Below, in pieces: positions 42,588 to 51,748 of a DNA stretch of 64,000 nt; position 1 is the stretch's first letter, and each line of letters begins with the position of its first letter. The notes under the pieces are model-generated. The model saw nothing but the letters and a program-made list of their open reading frames with translations, was not told where the DNA came from and did not search any database. The stretch is from an uncultured Lachnospiraceae bacterium (GTDB lineage: Bacteria; Bacillota; Clostridia; Lachnospirales; Lachnospiraceae), in the NCBI GenBank assembly GCA_910577785.1, contig CAJTNT010000004.1:67693-131692 (forward strand), read 5' to 3'. Position numbers and translations under genes: made by a program.

Positions 42588-44285
42588 CTACCCCCGCATC
42601 TGGATCAGCGGCCCCCCTGTCTTCTCAATATAGGCCTCCGTAATCGTCACCATCCCGATATTGTCATCCTTGGGGATCTCATACATAATATCCAGCATAA
42701 ATTCCTCAATAATCGCACGCAGCGCCCTGGCGCCCACATCCTTTTCCTTCGCCCGCCTGGCGATGGCGCGGAGTGCGTTTTCCTCAAATTCCAGCTTAAC
42801 CTCATCCATCGCCAGCAGCTTCTGGTACTGCTTGACAATGGCGTTCTTCGGCTCTGTAAGGATCCGCACCAGCATATCCTCGCTTAGGGCGTCGAGCGCA
42901 AACACAATCGGCAGGCGCCCCAGAAACTCCGGGATCATCCCATATTTGCGGATGTCCTCGACTTCTACATAGTGCATGATATTCTCTTCCTTGTCATATT
43001 TATCCTTGAGGTCGGCGTGGAAGCCGAGGGAAGATTTCTTGTTCAGGCGCTCCTTGATAATCCCTTCCAAATCAGGGAAGGCCCCGCCGCAGATAAAGAG
43101 GATATCCCTGGTATTGACCGTGGCCAACGGCACCATGGCGTTTTTGCTGTTCGCCCCCACCGGGACTTCAACCTCCGCGCCTTCCAGGAGCTTGAGCATC
43201 CCCTGCTGCACGCTTTCCCCGCTCACATCCCTCTGGTTCGTATTCCTCTTCTTGGCGATTTTATCAATCTCATCTATAAAAATAATGCCATGTTCCGCCC
43301 GCTCCACATCATTGTCGGCGGCGGCCAGGAGCTTGGACACCACGCTCTCAATATCGTCCCCGATATAGCCGGCCTCCGTCAGCGAAGTGGCGTCCGCAAT
43401 GGCCAGCGGCACGTCCAGCAGCTGAGCCAGGGTACGCACCAGATACGTTTTGCCGCTTCCGGTCGGCCCCACCATCAGCATATTGGATTTCTCAATCTCC
43501 ACGCCATCCTGGCTGTCACAGGCCACACGTTTATAGTGGTTGTATACGGCCACCGCCATCACCTTCTTGGCATACTCCTGCCCCACCACATACTCATCCA
43601 GGCTGGCCTTGATCTTATGCGGTGCAGGGATGGACTTGATATCCAGCTTGGGCGCCGCTTTTTTCTCTTCCTTGGCCTTTTTCTTCTTCAGCTTCTGCCG
43701 CCTGGGCAGCGCATCCATATTCTGCAAATCGGACAGGTTAATCATGCTGATATTAGGCATATTGCCAAAGCTGCTCATATCCCCCATTGGGAACCCGATA
43801 TGGTTCATACTGTCAAAGGTCTTCTGCATACAGTCGGAACAGATGCAGATCTTGCTGGCAACCTTAATCATTGCCCCAGCCTTGCTCTCCGGACGGTGGC
43901 AGATATAGCAGATATCCTCATATTCACTCTCCTCCGAGGCGTCGCCGCCCCCCTTCGTCCCCGCCGCGGAGGCCTTCGGGGAATCCTTGCCATTTCCTTT
44001 CCGCAATCCTAAGAATTCTATCAAATCTACGCCTTCCGATTCTGCTTCCTCCAGGAAATCCATGTCCTCCAAATCGGATCCCTCTATGGAATCCATGTCC
44101 TCTGAATCCGATTCCTCCCTGAGATCCATGCCCCCAGAATCTAATTCCTCTGTGGAATCCATATCCTCTGCTTCGGATTCCTCTGCAGAATCCACATCCG
44201 CCCCCAGCATTGCCTTCCCTGGCTTTTCTTCCTTCGGAATCACTTCCCGGAAATCTGTATCATCAAATCTATGCTTGTCGCTCAT
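42588..44285 (-). CDS. clpX: ClpX-type AAA+ unfoldase with long acidic N-terminal extension
   Basis: 565 residues. The zinc-binding domain shows CYICHRPES at 126-133 and CICSDCMQK at 147-154 (two CxxC pairs), then Walker A VGPTGSGKT at 272-280, Walker B GIIFIDEIDKIAKKRNTNQRD near 335, and sensor/RKH-type segments IPEFLGRLPIVFALDALSE and KDVGARALRAIIEEFMLDIMYE. Feeds unfolded proteins to ClpP. Unlike ordinary ClpX (about 420 residues) it carries about 120 extra residues before the zinc domain, made of acidic repeats (SDSEDMDSIEGSDLEDMDFL). GAGG lies ahead of ATG. Neither clpP nor tig is adjacent, so this is not the standard clpX locus and may be a second copy. Confidence 0.9.
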   Translation of the reverse strand: MSDKHRFDDTDFREVIPKEEKPGKAMLGADVDSAEESEAEDMDSTEELDSGGMDLREESDSEDMDSIEGSDLEDMDFLEEAESEGVDLIEFLGLRKGNGKDSPKASAAGTKGGGDASEESEYEDICYICHRPESKAGAMIKVASKICICSDCMQKTFDSMNHIGFPMGDMSSFGNMPNISMINLSDLQNMDALPRRQKLKKKKAKEEKKAAPKLDIKSIPAPHKIKASLDEYVVGQEYAKKVMAVAVYNHYKRVACDSQDGVEIEKSNMLMVGPTGSGKTYLVRTLAQLLDVPLAIADATSLTEAGYIGDDIESVVSKLLAAADNDVERAEHGIIFIDEIDKIAKKRNTNQRDVSGESVQQGMLKLLEGAEVEVPVGANSKNAMVPLATVNTRDILFICGGAFPDLEGIIKERLNKKSSLGFHADLKDKYDKEENIMHYVEVEDIRKYGMIPEFLGRLPIVFALDALSEDMLVRILTEPKNAIVKQYQKLLAMDEVKLEFEENALRAIARRAKEKDVGARALRAIIEEFMLDIMYEIPKDDNIGMVTITEAYIEKTGGPLIQMRG

Positions 44286-44369
44286 CCCTATCTCCTCTTC
44301 TTTTACAGTCTATCGTCATAACCTTTCCCCTATTATAATGCAAAGCGCAGCAAAGCACAACAATTGCCG

Positions 44370-45314
44370 CTATTTTACTTTTATAATCTCTTCTTGGTTC
44401 GTTTCCGAAATAATATAATGCGGGCGGTGTTTCGACTCCATATAGGTCTTGGCAATATACTGCCCCATTATGCCCAGGCAGAACAGCTGGACGCCGCCGA
44501 TAAAAATCATCACGCAGATGGTGGAGGCCCAGCCGTCCACCGGGTCGCCGAAGGCCACCTTGCGCACCACAATGAAAATCAGCATCAGGAAAGAAATAAA
44601 GGTCATAAAAATGCCGAACCAGGAGGCAATGCTCAGAGGAGCCTGGGAAAAATTGATAATCCCATCCACGGCGTATTTGAATAATTTCCAGAAATTCCAC
44701 TTTGTCTCACCAGCTACCCGCTCCACATTTTCATAGGACAGCCAGTACGTGCGGAAGCCAATCCAGCCGAAAATCCCCTTGGAAAAGCGGTTGTACTCCC
44801 CCATCTCTACAATCGCGTCCACCATTTCCCGCCGCATCAGCCGGAAATCCCGGGAGCCGTCCACAATATCGGCATTGGAAATCTTATTAATCAGCTGATA
44901 AAATTTCCCCGCAAACCAGCTGCGGATCACAGGCTCGCCCTTGCGGGTGGTGCGGCGGGTGGCCACGCTGTCATACTCGCCAGAGGCCAAAAGTTCCATC
45001 ATCTGAGGCAGCAGGGACGGCGGATCCTGCATATCCGCATCCATCACCGCCACATAATCCCCCTTCGCATTGCAGAACCCGGCGTACATCGCAGCCTCTT
45101 TGCCAAAATTACGGGAAAAAGACAGGTATGTAACATGGGGATCCTGGGCGGCAAGACTCCGCAGGACGGCCAGCGTCTGGTCTTGGGAGCCATCGTTGAT
45201 AAACAGCATTTCATATTCGGCATCCATGCCCCGCAGGACTTCTGTGGCCTCCCGGTGGAAAATGGGGGCGGCAGCTTCTTCATTATAGCATGGGATAATC
45301 AATGATAGTTTCAT
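44370..45314 (-). CDS. Family 2 glycosyltransferase, polyisoprenyl-phosphate type (GtrB/CsbB-like)
   Basis: 314 residues. MKLSLIIPCYNEEAAAPIFHREATEVL opens the GT-A fold, NFGKEAAMYAGFCNAKGDYVAVMDADMQDPPSLLPQMM has the metal-binding DAD, and two membrane helices follow at the C-terminus (SIASWFGIFMTFISFLMLIFIVV, ICVMIFIGGVQLFCLGIMGQYI). Known members attach a sugar to undecaprenyl phosphate. Ends 3 bases downstream of the YfhO gene stop, so both are in one operon. Inferred product: a lipid-linked sugar, later passed to the cell surface. Confidence 0.9.
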   Translation of the reverse strand: MKLSLIIPCYNEEAAAPIFHREATEVLRGMDAEYEMLFINDGSQDQTLAVLRSLAAQDPHVTYLSFSRNFGKEAAMYAGFCNAKGDYVAVMDADMQDPPSLLPQMMELLASGEYDSVATRRTTRKGEPVIRSWFAGKFYQLINKISNADIVDGSRDFRLMRREMVDAIVEMGEYNRFSKGIFGWIGFRTYWLSYENVERVAGETKWNFWKLFKYAVDGIINFSQAPLSIASWFGIFMTFISFLMLIFIVVRKVAFGDPVDGWASTICVMIFIGGVQLFCLGIMGQYIAKTYMESKHRPHYIISETNQEEIIKVK

Positions 45315-45317
45315 AAT

Positions 45318-48230
45318 TCAAGTCCTTTCTCTTGCCTCTTTTCTGCTTCGCTTCCTTGGTAAGCCGCCTTTCTTCCAGGCATGGAAGCAGGCAGCCATAA
45401 GAACCGCCGCCATGCCACATATGGATATCCATATTCCTTCCTTTAACAGCGGCGTATGATAGGCAAGGACAACCCGATGCGTCCCTGGCTCCAATGCTAC
45501 CGCCATGTACATGGTATTGGCCTGCATAAGGGCAGCTTCTTTCCCGTCTATCTGGGCTGTCCAGCCTTTGGAATATGGGATAGCAAAACACAAAATCTGT
45601 GGGCTTTCTACGGAAATGCTGCCCGTAACCATATCCGTTCCAATCTCCAGGTTTTGCAGGGTATTTTCCTGCAGCTTTCCTATCTGCTCGCCATACCGTC
45701 CCATCGGCTGGCAGATAACACCCATGGGACCAAGAACGTAGCACCCCGGCTTATCAAAAGACAGCTCTATACACGTGACGGCCTCCTGGGAATATCCAAG
45801 GTTGACCGTAAAATCATGGCGGCCGCTGTAATGGGAGGATTCCTCCGTATAGTAGGATAGGGTTTTCTCCTCCCCTACGGAAGACGATATCCCTATCTTA
45901 ATGCCCTCCTTGCTGTTCCAGGAAAATTCATCCCGTTTCTCCAATTCCTGCTTCTGCTTTTTCTTATCTGCCCTGGAAGCGGCGCCATGCTGCCCATCGT
46001 TTGGCAGCCATTCATCATAGAGAAGGCCATGCAGGAAAAGATAAGTTTCACAGTCCTTAAGACCCTGGAATTCCAGACGGATCTTTGCATCTTCTACATC
46101 TCTCACCTCATAATACATCCCCCCATCCACCTGGGAAATGCCCTCTCCCTCGAAGCAGACAGAAGGATAGATATTCTGCCCTGTAAACTGCAGCTCTGCC
46201 TGGGGAACCCCTATGTTTCCATTTGCAGATTTCCTGCCTGCCGCCCCTGTTCTGTCCGCAGAATCCTCCAGCACCACGCCTTGCAGCAGCGCTTCCTGCT
46301 TCTCTACCGAGGACAGGGCGTCCCATGTTTTCTTTGGCACATAACAATCGTAACAATAGGCTAGCGGCAATTGGTATTCATTCCGATAGATCGCATATTC
46401 CGCTTCCCTTTCCCCTAACATCACCCTGGAAAATCCATACGGCGGGACTCCCGTACTGTCCTTGGGGATGGCATAATAACGCACAGCTGCCAGGGAAAGC
46501 AGGGCTGCGCGCCCATCATAGCCACGGTAATTATAAGTATCCGCCTCCCGCAGCTCCACTTCCTTGCGGAAGCTCCCGACCGAAGGATTGGAAATCGACC
46601 AATAATATTGTGTGGAGGAAAGGCCAGAAATAACATTCGCATTCTGTGTCGGACGGTTCCCGGAGAAACGCCAAAAGCCTCCTGCCTCTTCCATACGCGC
46701 CGCTTCCCAAATGGCGGCAGTCTCATTCTCCATCAGGCCGTGCTTGACCTCTTCCCGCTCCATACAGTCCGCCGCATAATTTTTGCCAACTGGCGTGTTA
46801 TGCCAGAAACTGTTGTTAAAAATACTTGCCAGCACCAACAGCATCGCCAGCGCCTGCTTCTTCTGCAGCCCCCAGAGGATCTTCCCCTTCCTGACTGGGA
46901 AAAGGACAAACACAAACAGATACCCAAGAGCCAGGGAGATAAACGTATTCCCGCTCCAGGATGGCACAAGCGCCACGCAGGCCAGCAGGTATATGGTCAG
47001 GCAAAGATACAGAAACCGCGCGTCTTTCCTCTGGAGCCACATCAGCCTCGGCCACATCGCAGCCAGCACATAAGACAGAAGCAGGGCAATCGCCCAGCAC
47101 CAGCGGTTCGCTACATAAGAAAACCCATTCAGGGCCTGTCCCAGTACCGGGAACGCGGCAATGACCAGGCAGATGGCAAAGAGCGCCTTTAAAAACCTGT
47201 ACTTTTTTGCCTTCCGCAGGAACCAGAACATTGCCACCAGCACCGGCACGGCAAAGCCCAGGCACAGCCAGTATTCCGCGCCAGAGGAAACCAGCAGCCC
47301 CGGCAGCCTGCCATAATAAGAAAGGGGATAGAGGATATGCAGCGGCCGCCCGGAAGATACCCTGGTATCGCCCAGCAATACGGCGCACATAGGCAGCCAA
47401 ATGGCGGCAGCCGGAAGAACCCCCAAGACGGAAGCCCCGCCGATGCGAAAGAGCATGCCAAGCCCTGCCTTGATATCTCTGTAATAACTGGCAATCAGCC
47501 TTGCCCCCACATAGAGGACTGTCAGCAGCACCAGCATATAGAAAAAATACACATTGCTGACTGCCGATAAGAATACCGCAAAAGAGAACAGATACGGCCG
47601 TCTCTCTCGCAATATTTTCTCAACGCCCAGAACCAGCAATGGGAAATATATCATCGGATTGAGGAAATACGGATGCCTTGCCGCATTACGCAGCGCCCAA
47701 AAACAGAAAACATACGCCATCGACCCCGCCAGGACGCCGCATTTATTCCGAAGCCCCGTCCGGAAACAAAGGCACGAAAAGGCAATCCCTGCCAGGTACA
47801 GGCGCAGCAGCACCATCCCTTCGTAATACAGGTGCAGGAAACGCAGCGGCACAAAGGCGGAAAGCAGCGTAAACGGATCGCCAATCACATAATAATGGAA
47901 CGCCGTTAAAACATCGCTTCCTTCCCCAATGCTGAAATCCCATGCCGGAAGGGCCGGCTGCCCGCCGGAAAAGACGGCCTGCAGGGCAGACCGCAGATAT
48001 TTTGCATAATAGACCAAAGACTTGTAATGCTGTTTCCAGCCGTCCATTTCCCAGATTAAGGTCCTGCCCGTTAAGAAATACCAGCCAAAAACCATGCAGA
48101 CGGCAAGCAGGAACAACATGGTATAAACATAAAAGTACTGCTTCCTCCCCATCCTGCCGTTATCCTCAATGCGGCGAAATACCGCCGGCACAGTGCCTGT
48201 CCTTTGGAACCATCTTCTAACGCGCTGCAT
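45318..48230 (-). CDS. YfhO-family membrane glycosyltransferase
   Basis: 970 residues from the ATG at 48228-48230 (GGAGG eight bases upstream; a GTG start 27 bases earlier is also open). Twelve or more membrane segments (YFYVYTMLFLLAVCMVFGWYFL at the front) alternate with loops; the C-terminal ~300 residues are extracytoplasmic with YYWSISNPSVGSF and LQGVVLEDSADR near them, and the last membrane segment is GIWISICGMAAVLMAAC. GT-C enzymes of the YfhO family use lipid-linked sugars to decorate surface polymers. With the GtrB/CsbB-like enzyme directly behind, it matches the CsbB-YfhO pair that modifies lipoteichoic acid. Confidence 0.85.
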   Translation of the reverse strand: MQRVRRWFQRTGTVPAVFRRIEDNGRMGRKQYFYVYTMLFLLAVCMVFGWYFLTGRTLIWEMDGWKQHYKSLVYYAKYLRSALQAVFSGGQPALPAWDFSIGEGSDVLTAFHYYVIGDPFTLLSAFVPLRFLHLYYEGMVLLRLYLAGIAFSCLCFRTGLRNKCGVLAGSMAYVFCFWALRNAARHPYFLNPMIYFPLLVLGVEKILRERRPYLFSFAVFLSAVSNVYFFYMLVLLTVLYVGARLIASYYRDIKAGLGMLFRIGGASVLGVLPAAAIWLPMCAVLLGDTRVSSGRPLHILYPLSYYGRLPGLLVSSGAEYWLCLGFAVPVLVAMFWFLRKAKKYRFLKALFAICLVIAAFPVLGQALNGFSYVANRWCWAIALLLSYVLAAMWPRLMWLQRKDARFLYLCLTIYLLACVALVPSWSGNTFISLALGYLFVFVLFPVRKGKILWGLQKKQALAMLLVLASIFNNSFWHNTPVGKNYAADCMEREEVKHGLMENETAAIWEAARMEEAGGFWRFSGNRPTQNANVISGLSSTQYYWSISNPSVGSFRKEVELREADTYNYRGYDGRAALLSLAAVRYYAIPKDSTGVPPYGFSRVMLGEREAEYAIYRNEYQLPLAYCYDCYVPKKTWDALSSVEKQEALLQGVVLEDSADRTGAAGRKSANGNIGVPQAELQFTGQNIYPSVCFEGEGISQVDGGMYYEVRDVEDAKIRLEFQGLKDCETYLFLHGLLYDEWLPNDGQHGAASRADKKKQKQELEKRDEFSWNSKEGIKIGISSSVGEEKTLSYYTEESSHYSGRHDFTVNLGYSQEAVTCIELSFDKPGCYVLGPMGVICQPMGRYGEQIGKLQENTLQNLEIGTDMVTGSISVESPQILCFAIPYSKGWTAQIDGKEAALMQANTMYMAVALEPGTHRVVLAYHTPLLKEGIWISICGMAAVLMAACFHAWKKGGLPRKRSRKEARERT

Positions 48231-48454
48231 GTTCTCTTCCTCCTCGCTGTCCTCCACCCTTGCCTTCCTGCATTATTTCGGAACTGCCGTGAAATTACTT
48301 AGAGATTATAACACTTCGGAAATGGGATTTCAACATGTAATGCCTCTCACTCCTGAATCATCTCTTCTGTACTAATGGAAAATTAAAATATGTAATTAAA
48401 TTTATCAGAAACATAGATTCATTTATAAAACCTGAAAATAAAATCCCTGATAAA

Positions 48455-48665
48455 ATGCAAGCATTCCAAAACCTGGAAAAGTTACGCCTTCATTTGCCAG
48501 ACGATTTTGACTATGAAAAGGAGTTAGAAGAATCACGGAAGTTTAAATATGGTAGTATTAATTGATACAAATGTAATCATGGATGATCTCGTTACTAGAG
48601 AAGCATTTTTCAAGAAATATGAGTATTCTATTTATTCTACCTCGGCACCTTTCATTTCTATGTAA
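48455..48665 (+). pseudogene. Second remnant of the PIN-type toxin-antitoxin pair
   Basis: A 36-residue antitoxin end (MQAFQNLEKLRLHLPDDF then DYEKELEESRKFKYGSIN) stops at 48563-48565. It overlaps by 17 bases an ATG at 48549-48551 that opens MVVLIDTNVIMDDLVTREAF, the first 20 residues of a PIN ribonuclease with the catalytic Asp; the frame stops at 48663 after 38 residues. Homologous to the scrap at 12181-12289. Neither piece can be functional. The rest of 48231-48454 and 48666-48750 has only an inverted pair GTGGGGAAA/TTTCCCCAC (48687-48731). Confidence 0.75.
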
Positions 48666-48750
48666 TTATTTGTTACTTTTTATAGGGTGGGGAAAGTAAT
48701 ACATTCTCTTGCATGGCAAAAATTTCCCCACTCCGTGAAAAAACCATGGG

Positions 48751-49485
48751 TTAACTTCCCTGCATACACAGAGGCAGTTCCAGGCCATGAGCCTCCAGAA
48801 GTTCCTGGTCTGAGAGAATTTCTTTGGCATTGCCGTCACGGATGATTCTGCCTTCCTGCATCAGGAGGGCGCGGTTACAGGTGTCAAGGACCATATCCAG
48901 GTCGTGGGAAGCGATGATTTTCAGGTGGTCAAAGGTATTCAGGATGTGGATCAGGTTTCGCCTGTTGCGGGGGTCAAGGGCAATGGATGGCTCGTCCATA
49001 AGGATAATATCCGGTGCCATAGCCAGGATGGTGGCAATGGAGGCCAGCTTTTTCTCACCACCTGACATTTTATAGGTTTGCTTTTCCTTTAGGTGAGTAA
49101 TCTTGGTCATGGCCAGAGCCTGTTCTACACGCTTTTCTACTTCTGGCTCCGGCAGGCCGTAATTTCTGGGGGCAAAGGCTACGTCATCGTATACCCGGGA
49201 CGTAAAGAGCTGGCTGTCAGAATCTTGGAAGACGTAGCCGATTTTCTCCCGCACTTTGGGCAGCGTTTCTTTTATTACGGGGATTTCTTCCACGCGGATC
49301 GTGCCTTCGTAATTGAGGTTGAGGCCTACGAGAAGCTTCAGGAGGGTGGACTTGCCAACGCCGTTGGCGCCGATTAAGCCGATGGTATCGTGTTCGTTGG
49401 CGGTGAAGGTGATATCTTGTAGGATGGGGGAGGAATGATCATAAGAGAAATTTACATGCTCTAATGTGATATGGATGTGGCTCAT
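48751..49485 (-). CDS. cbiO: Nickel/cobalt ECF transporter ATPase
   Basis: ABC ATPase that energises the CbiMQ importer. 244 residues: Walker A LIGANGVGKSTLLKLLVG near 38, Q-loop YVFQDSDSQLFT near 88, signature MSGGEKKLASIATILA near 145 and Walker B DIILMDEPSIALDP. The start is best put at the ATG 49483-49485 (the in-frame TTG six bases upstream is weaker). It is the third gene of the import operon that begins with cbiM, and lies next to the urease operon, which points to nickel. Confidence 0.88.
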   Translation of the reverse strand: MSHIHITLEHVNFSYDHSSPILQDITFTANEHDTIGLIGANGVGKSTLLKLLVGLNLNYEGTIRVEEIPVIKETLPKVREKIGYVFQDSDSQLFTSRVYDDVAFAPRNYGLPEPEVEKRVEQALAMTKITHLKEKQTYKMSGGEKKLASIATILAMAPDIILMDEPSIALDPRNRRNLIHILNTFDHLKIIASHDLDMVLDTCNRALLMQEGRIIRDGNAKEILSDQELLEAHGLELPLCMQGS

Positions 49486-49519
49486 AAGCAAAAGATCCTT
49501 TCTGAAAAATTAGTAGCTG

Positions 49520-49577
49520 TACGGGGCGCTGCGAAAGCGGGAAGACCCGGGCAGAAACGCGCTCCTGCTCCCGTTGC
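49520..49577 (+). repeat. Dispersed hairpin element, copy D
   Basis: Contains ACGGGGCGCTGCGAAAGC, then CAGAAACGCGCTCC and its pairing arm CTCCTGCTCCCG. The core CAGAAACGCGCTCC is shared with the copy at 58578, where the arms differ but still pair (compensatory changes). The strand refers to the orientation of this core. Confidence 0.6.
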
Positions 49578-49657
49578 TTGGATGATAATTTTTCTGCTTC
49601 TTAAACAGTATTTCTGCTTCTTAAATAGTATTTCTGCTTCTCATAAATAGTAGCAAC

Positions 49658-50434
49658 TTAGTAGGCTGCGGCCAGGCGTATTACGCAAAATGCTGCAGTC
49701 CAGGCCAGGAAATATAGGATATCTTTCCAGCGGCATGGTTCCTTTACCGCATAGGTAAATTCTCCTTGGTATCCCCGCAGCGCCATGCTTTCGTAGACTT
49801 CCGCCGCTCGGTCGATGCTCCGCAGCAGAAGCTGGCCTGCCAGGGAGCCCCATACTTTAAAATGGACGCCTTTCTGGCCGGGGGCGCGGAGGGCGTAGGC
49901 CTGCATCATGCGGTTTGCCTCTGTAAGCAGGACGCTGATATAGCGGTAGGTTAAGAGAAACTGCGTCACGAGGATGGAAGGGATATGCAGCAGGCGCATG
50001 GCGTAGCAGATTTTTTCGATGGAAGTGGTGGCAATCAGGAGATAGGAGGCAAGGACGCTGTAAATGCCTTTTATCATTAAGGTAGCCATGGATACCATGC
50101 CTGCGGTAATGGTGATGCTCCCGATTGTCAGGATGGGCTGGCGCTCAAAGAAAGGGTTGAACAGGCCTACGAGGCAGACGAAGGGCAGCACGATACGCAA
50201 ACGCCGCAGGCTGTCCCAGAAGGGGATTTCGCCGAGGATAAAAAGGGCAATTGGGTAAATGCCCATGCATAGCAGCCCTGCCAGGCTGTATTTGGGGAAA
50301 GATACGGTTATGGTAAGGTAGAAAATGGTCAGCAGCAGCTTTACCAGCGGATGCAGGCGGTTCATCCACTGGTTTTGGGCTGCCATTTCGTCCATATGGT
50401 GGATTTCATAAAGCGCATTGCCTAATTTACCCAT
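49658..50434 (-). CDS. cbiQ: Nickel/cobalt ECF transporter transmembrane component
   Basis: 258 residues from the ATG at 50432-50434, four bases after GGAGG. Five membrane segments; LHPLVKLLLTIFYLTITVSF at the front and, near the end, YALRAPGQKGVHFKVWGSLAG with the AxxRG-type coupling helix (AEVYESMALRGYQGEF). This T-component links the S-component CbiM to CbiO. The start overlaps the end of cbiM by eight bases (50427-50434). Confidence 0.85.
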   Translation of the reverse strand: MGKLGNALYEIHHMDEMAAQNQWMNRLHPLVKLLLTIFYLTITVSFPKYSLAGLLCMGIYPIALFILGEIPFWDSLRRLRIVLPFVCLVGLFNPFFERQPILTIGSITITAGMVSMATLMIKGIYSVLASYLLIATTSIEKICYAMRLLHIPSILVTQFLLTYRYISVLLTEANRMMQAYALRAPGQKGVHFKVWGSLAGQLLLRSIDRAAEVYESMALRGYQGEFTYAVKEPCRWKDILYFLAWTAAFCVIRLAAAY

Positions 50435-51431
50435 GTTTCCTCCTACGCCAGAAGCGCAATCCGTAGCAAAAGGCCACGCAGACAGCCAACACGGCGGCAG
50501 AGCCTGCAATGCCGGAAACTGTGGTACCCCAGGCAGATTCCGAGCCCTGGAAGGCATAGTCTGGCAACAGAGCGGTTGATTCCTGGATCTGGCCTGCCAC
50601 AGCATAAGCGCTATCTTCCCCTGCATCAGCTCCCAGCTCTGTGGAGCCTGTCACCTGCCCAATCGACCATTCCAGGCCATCCGGATGGGAAGACGCCGCC
50701 AGGGAAAGCCCGCCGCCAATCAGCAGGGCAGAGATGCTGAGTACTGCCATCGTATGTACAAAAGAAAGTTTGCCCTTATGCGCTGCTTCCTGCGTGGAGG
50801 CAAGCATTTCCGGCCTGGCCTCATAGACGAACAGAAGCACTGCCGCCGTAATCAGCCCTTCCACAAAGCCAATCGCCAGGTGAATGGGCTGCATCGTCCC
50901 TACAAAAACTGCAAACGGAAGCTCCGTAATGCCCGAAGCCATCGTCTCCATGGCAACACTGAACGCCCCCAACTGCAAGGATGCCACGCAGCCCAGGATG
51001 GACGCGCCAACTACCTTTCCCCTGCTCAGCCCTTTCCCCTGCATTGGCCGCCAAACCAGGAAATAACCCAGGAAACACCCATAAAAGGCCATGTTCCAGA
51101 TATTGCAGCCCAAAGCCAGCAAGCCCCCGTCCGCAAACAGCAAACATTGAATCAACAAGACACCAATCATCGTCAAAAAAGACGCATACGGCCCCAGCAG
51201 AGCCGTCAGCATCATGCCGCCGCACAGATGCCCGCTGGAACCCGTCCCCGGAATCGTAAAATTAATCATCTGCGCCGCAAATACAAAGGCTCCCATCACC
51301 CCCATCACAGGAATCTTCTTCGCATCATTTTCCAACCGTACCTTCTTCACCGAATAAGCCGCCGCCGCTGCCGAACACACATACATCGTGCCTGCAACCG
51401 CCGGAGCCACCAACGCATCTGCCATATGCAT
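50427..51431 (-). CDS. cbiM: Nickel/cobalt ECF S-component with fused CbiN-like C-terminus
   Basis: 334 residues. The N-terminus MHMADALVAPAVAGTMYVCSAAAAA holds the metal-binding Met-His-Met start of CbiM/NikM. Further motifs: GTGSSGHLCGGMMLTALLGPYASF (with a metal-binding His) and GFVEGLITAAVLLF. From residue ~225 a CbiN/NikN-like part follows, with SSHPDGLEWSIGQVTGSTELG. Imports Ni2+ or Co2+ together with CbiQ and CbiO. With urease genes about 1 kb away, nickel is the likelier substrate. GGAGG stands nine bases before ATG. Confidence 0.87.
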   Translation of the reverse strand: MHMADALVAPAVAGTMYVCSAAAAAYSVKKVRLENDAKKIPVMGVMGAFVFAAQMINFTIPGTGSSGHLCGGMMLTALLGPYASFLTMIGVLLIQCLLFADGGLLALGCNIWNMAFYGCFLGYFLVWRPMQGKGLSRGKVVGASILGCVASLQLGAFSVAMETMASGITELPFAVFVGTMQPIHLAIGFVEGLITAAVLLFVYEARPEMLASTQEAAHKGKLSFVHTMAVLSISALLIGGGLSLAASSHPDGLEWSIGQVTGSTELGADAGEDSAYAVAGQIQESTALLPDYAFQGSESAWGTTVSGIAGSAAVLAVCVAFCYGLRFWRRRKHG

Positions 51432-51577
51432 AACACTATTCCTCCTTAATATAAATGGATATACCTCTTTCGAGCCGTGATTCCCTATCCGTACTTACCT
51501 TGCCCTAGAAAACTGTAGGGAACACTAATTCCAACAATAACAATTCCAACCCTTTCCATATTCCATATTGAAAAGTT

Positions 51578-51617
51578 TACTAGCCTTTAGTATAACACTG
51601 CCCCAAACCGCCAGCAA
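51578..51617 (-). promoter_or_regulatory. Promoter and dyad operator of the cbiMQO operon
   Basis: TTGCTG (51612-51617) and TATACT (51589-51594) with a 17-base spacer. A dyad TACTA-N5-TAGTA (51578-51592) overlaps the -10 and the expected start site, which fits a repressor operator. The 51432-51577 leader holds no recognised riboswitch; a metal-responsive repressor is a guess. Confidence 0.5.
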
Positions 51618-51699
51618 GCCCCCCCAGGGGATATTCCCCCCCCTATAAAACATCCCCCCAAATTACCCTTCGCAAGCCAGACAAACTTCCATCCTTCAA

Positions 51700-51743
51700 G
51701 GAAACGCAACACCTTCCCACTTCCGCAGCGGTTCGTATGGCCA
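51700..51743 (-). repeat. Dispersed hairpin element, copy B (inverted)
   Basis: 51716-51743 is identical over 28 bases to the reverse complement of 58595-58622, with GAAACG also kept at 51701. The two copies sit in inverted orientation on the two sides of the 6.8-kb urease region. Confidence 0.8.
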
Positions 51744-51748
51744 TTCCC

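Noticed and set aside
51432..51660. Cobalamin or NiCo riboswitch ahead of cbiM
   Set aside because: No B12-box (GCCACTG) and no recognisable NiCo consensus; only a promoter and a dyad are visible.
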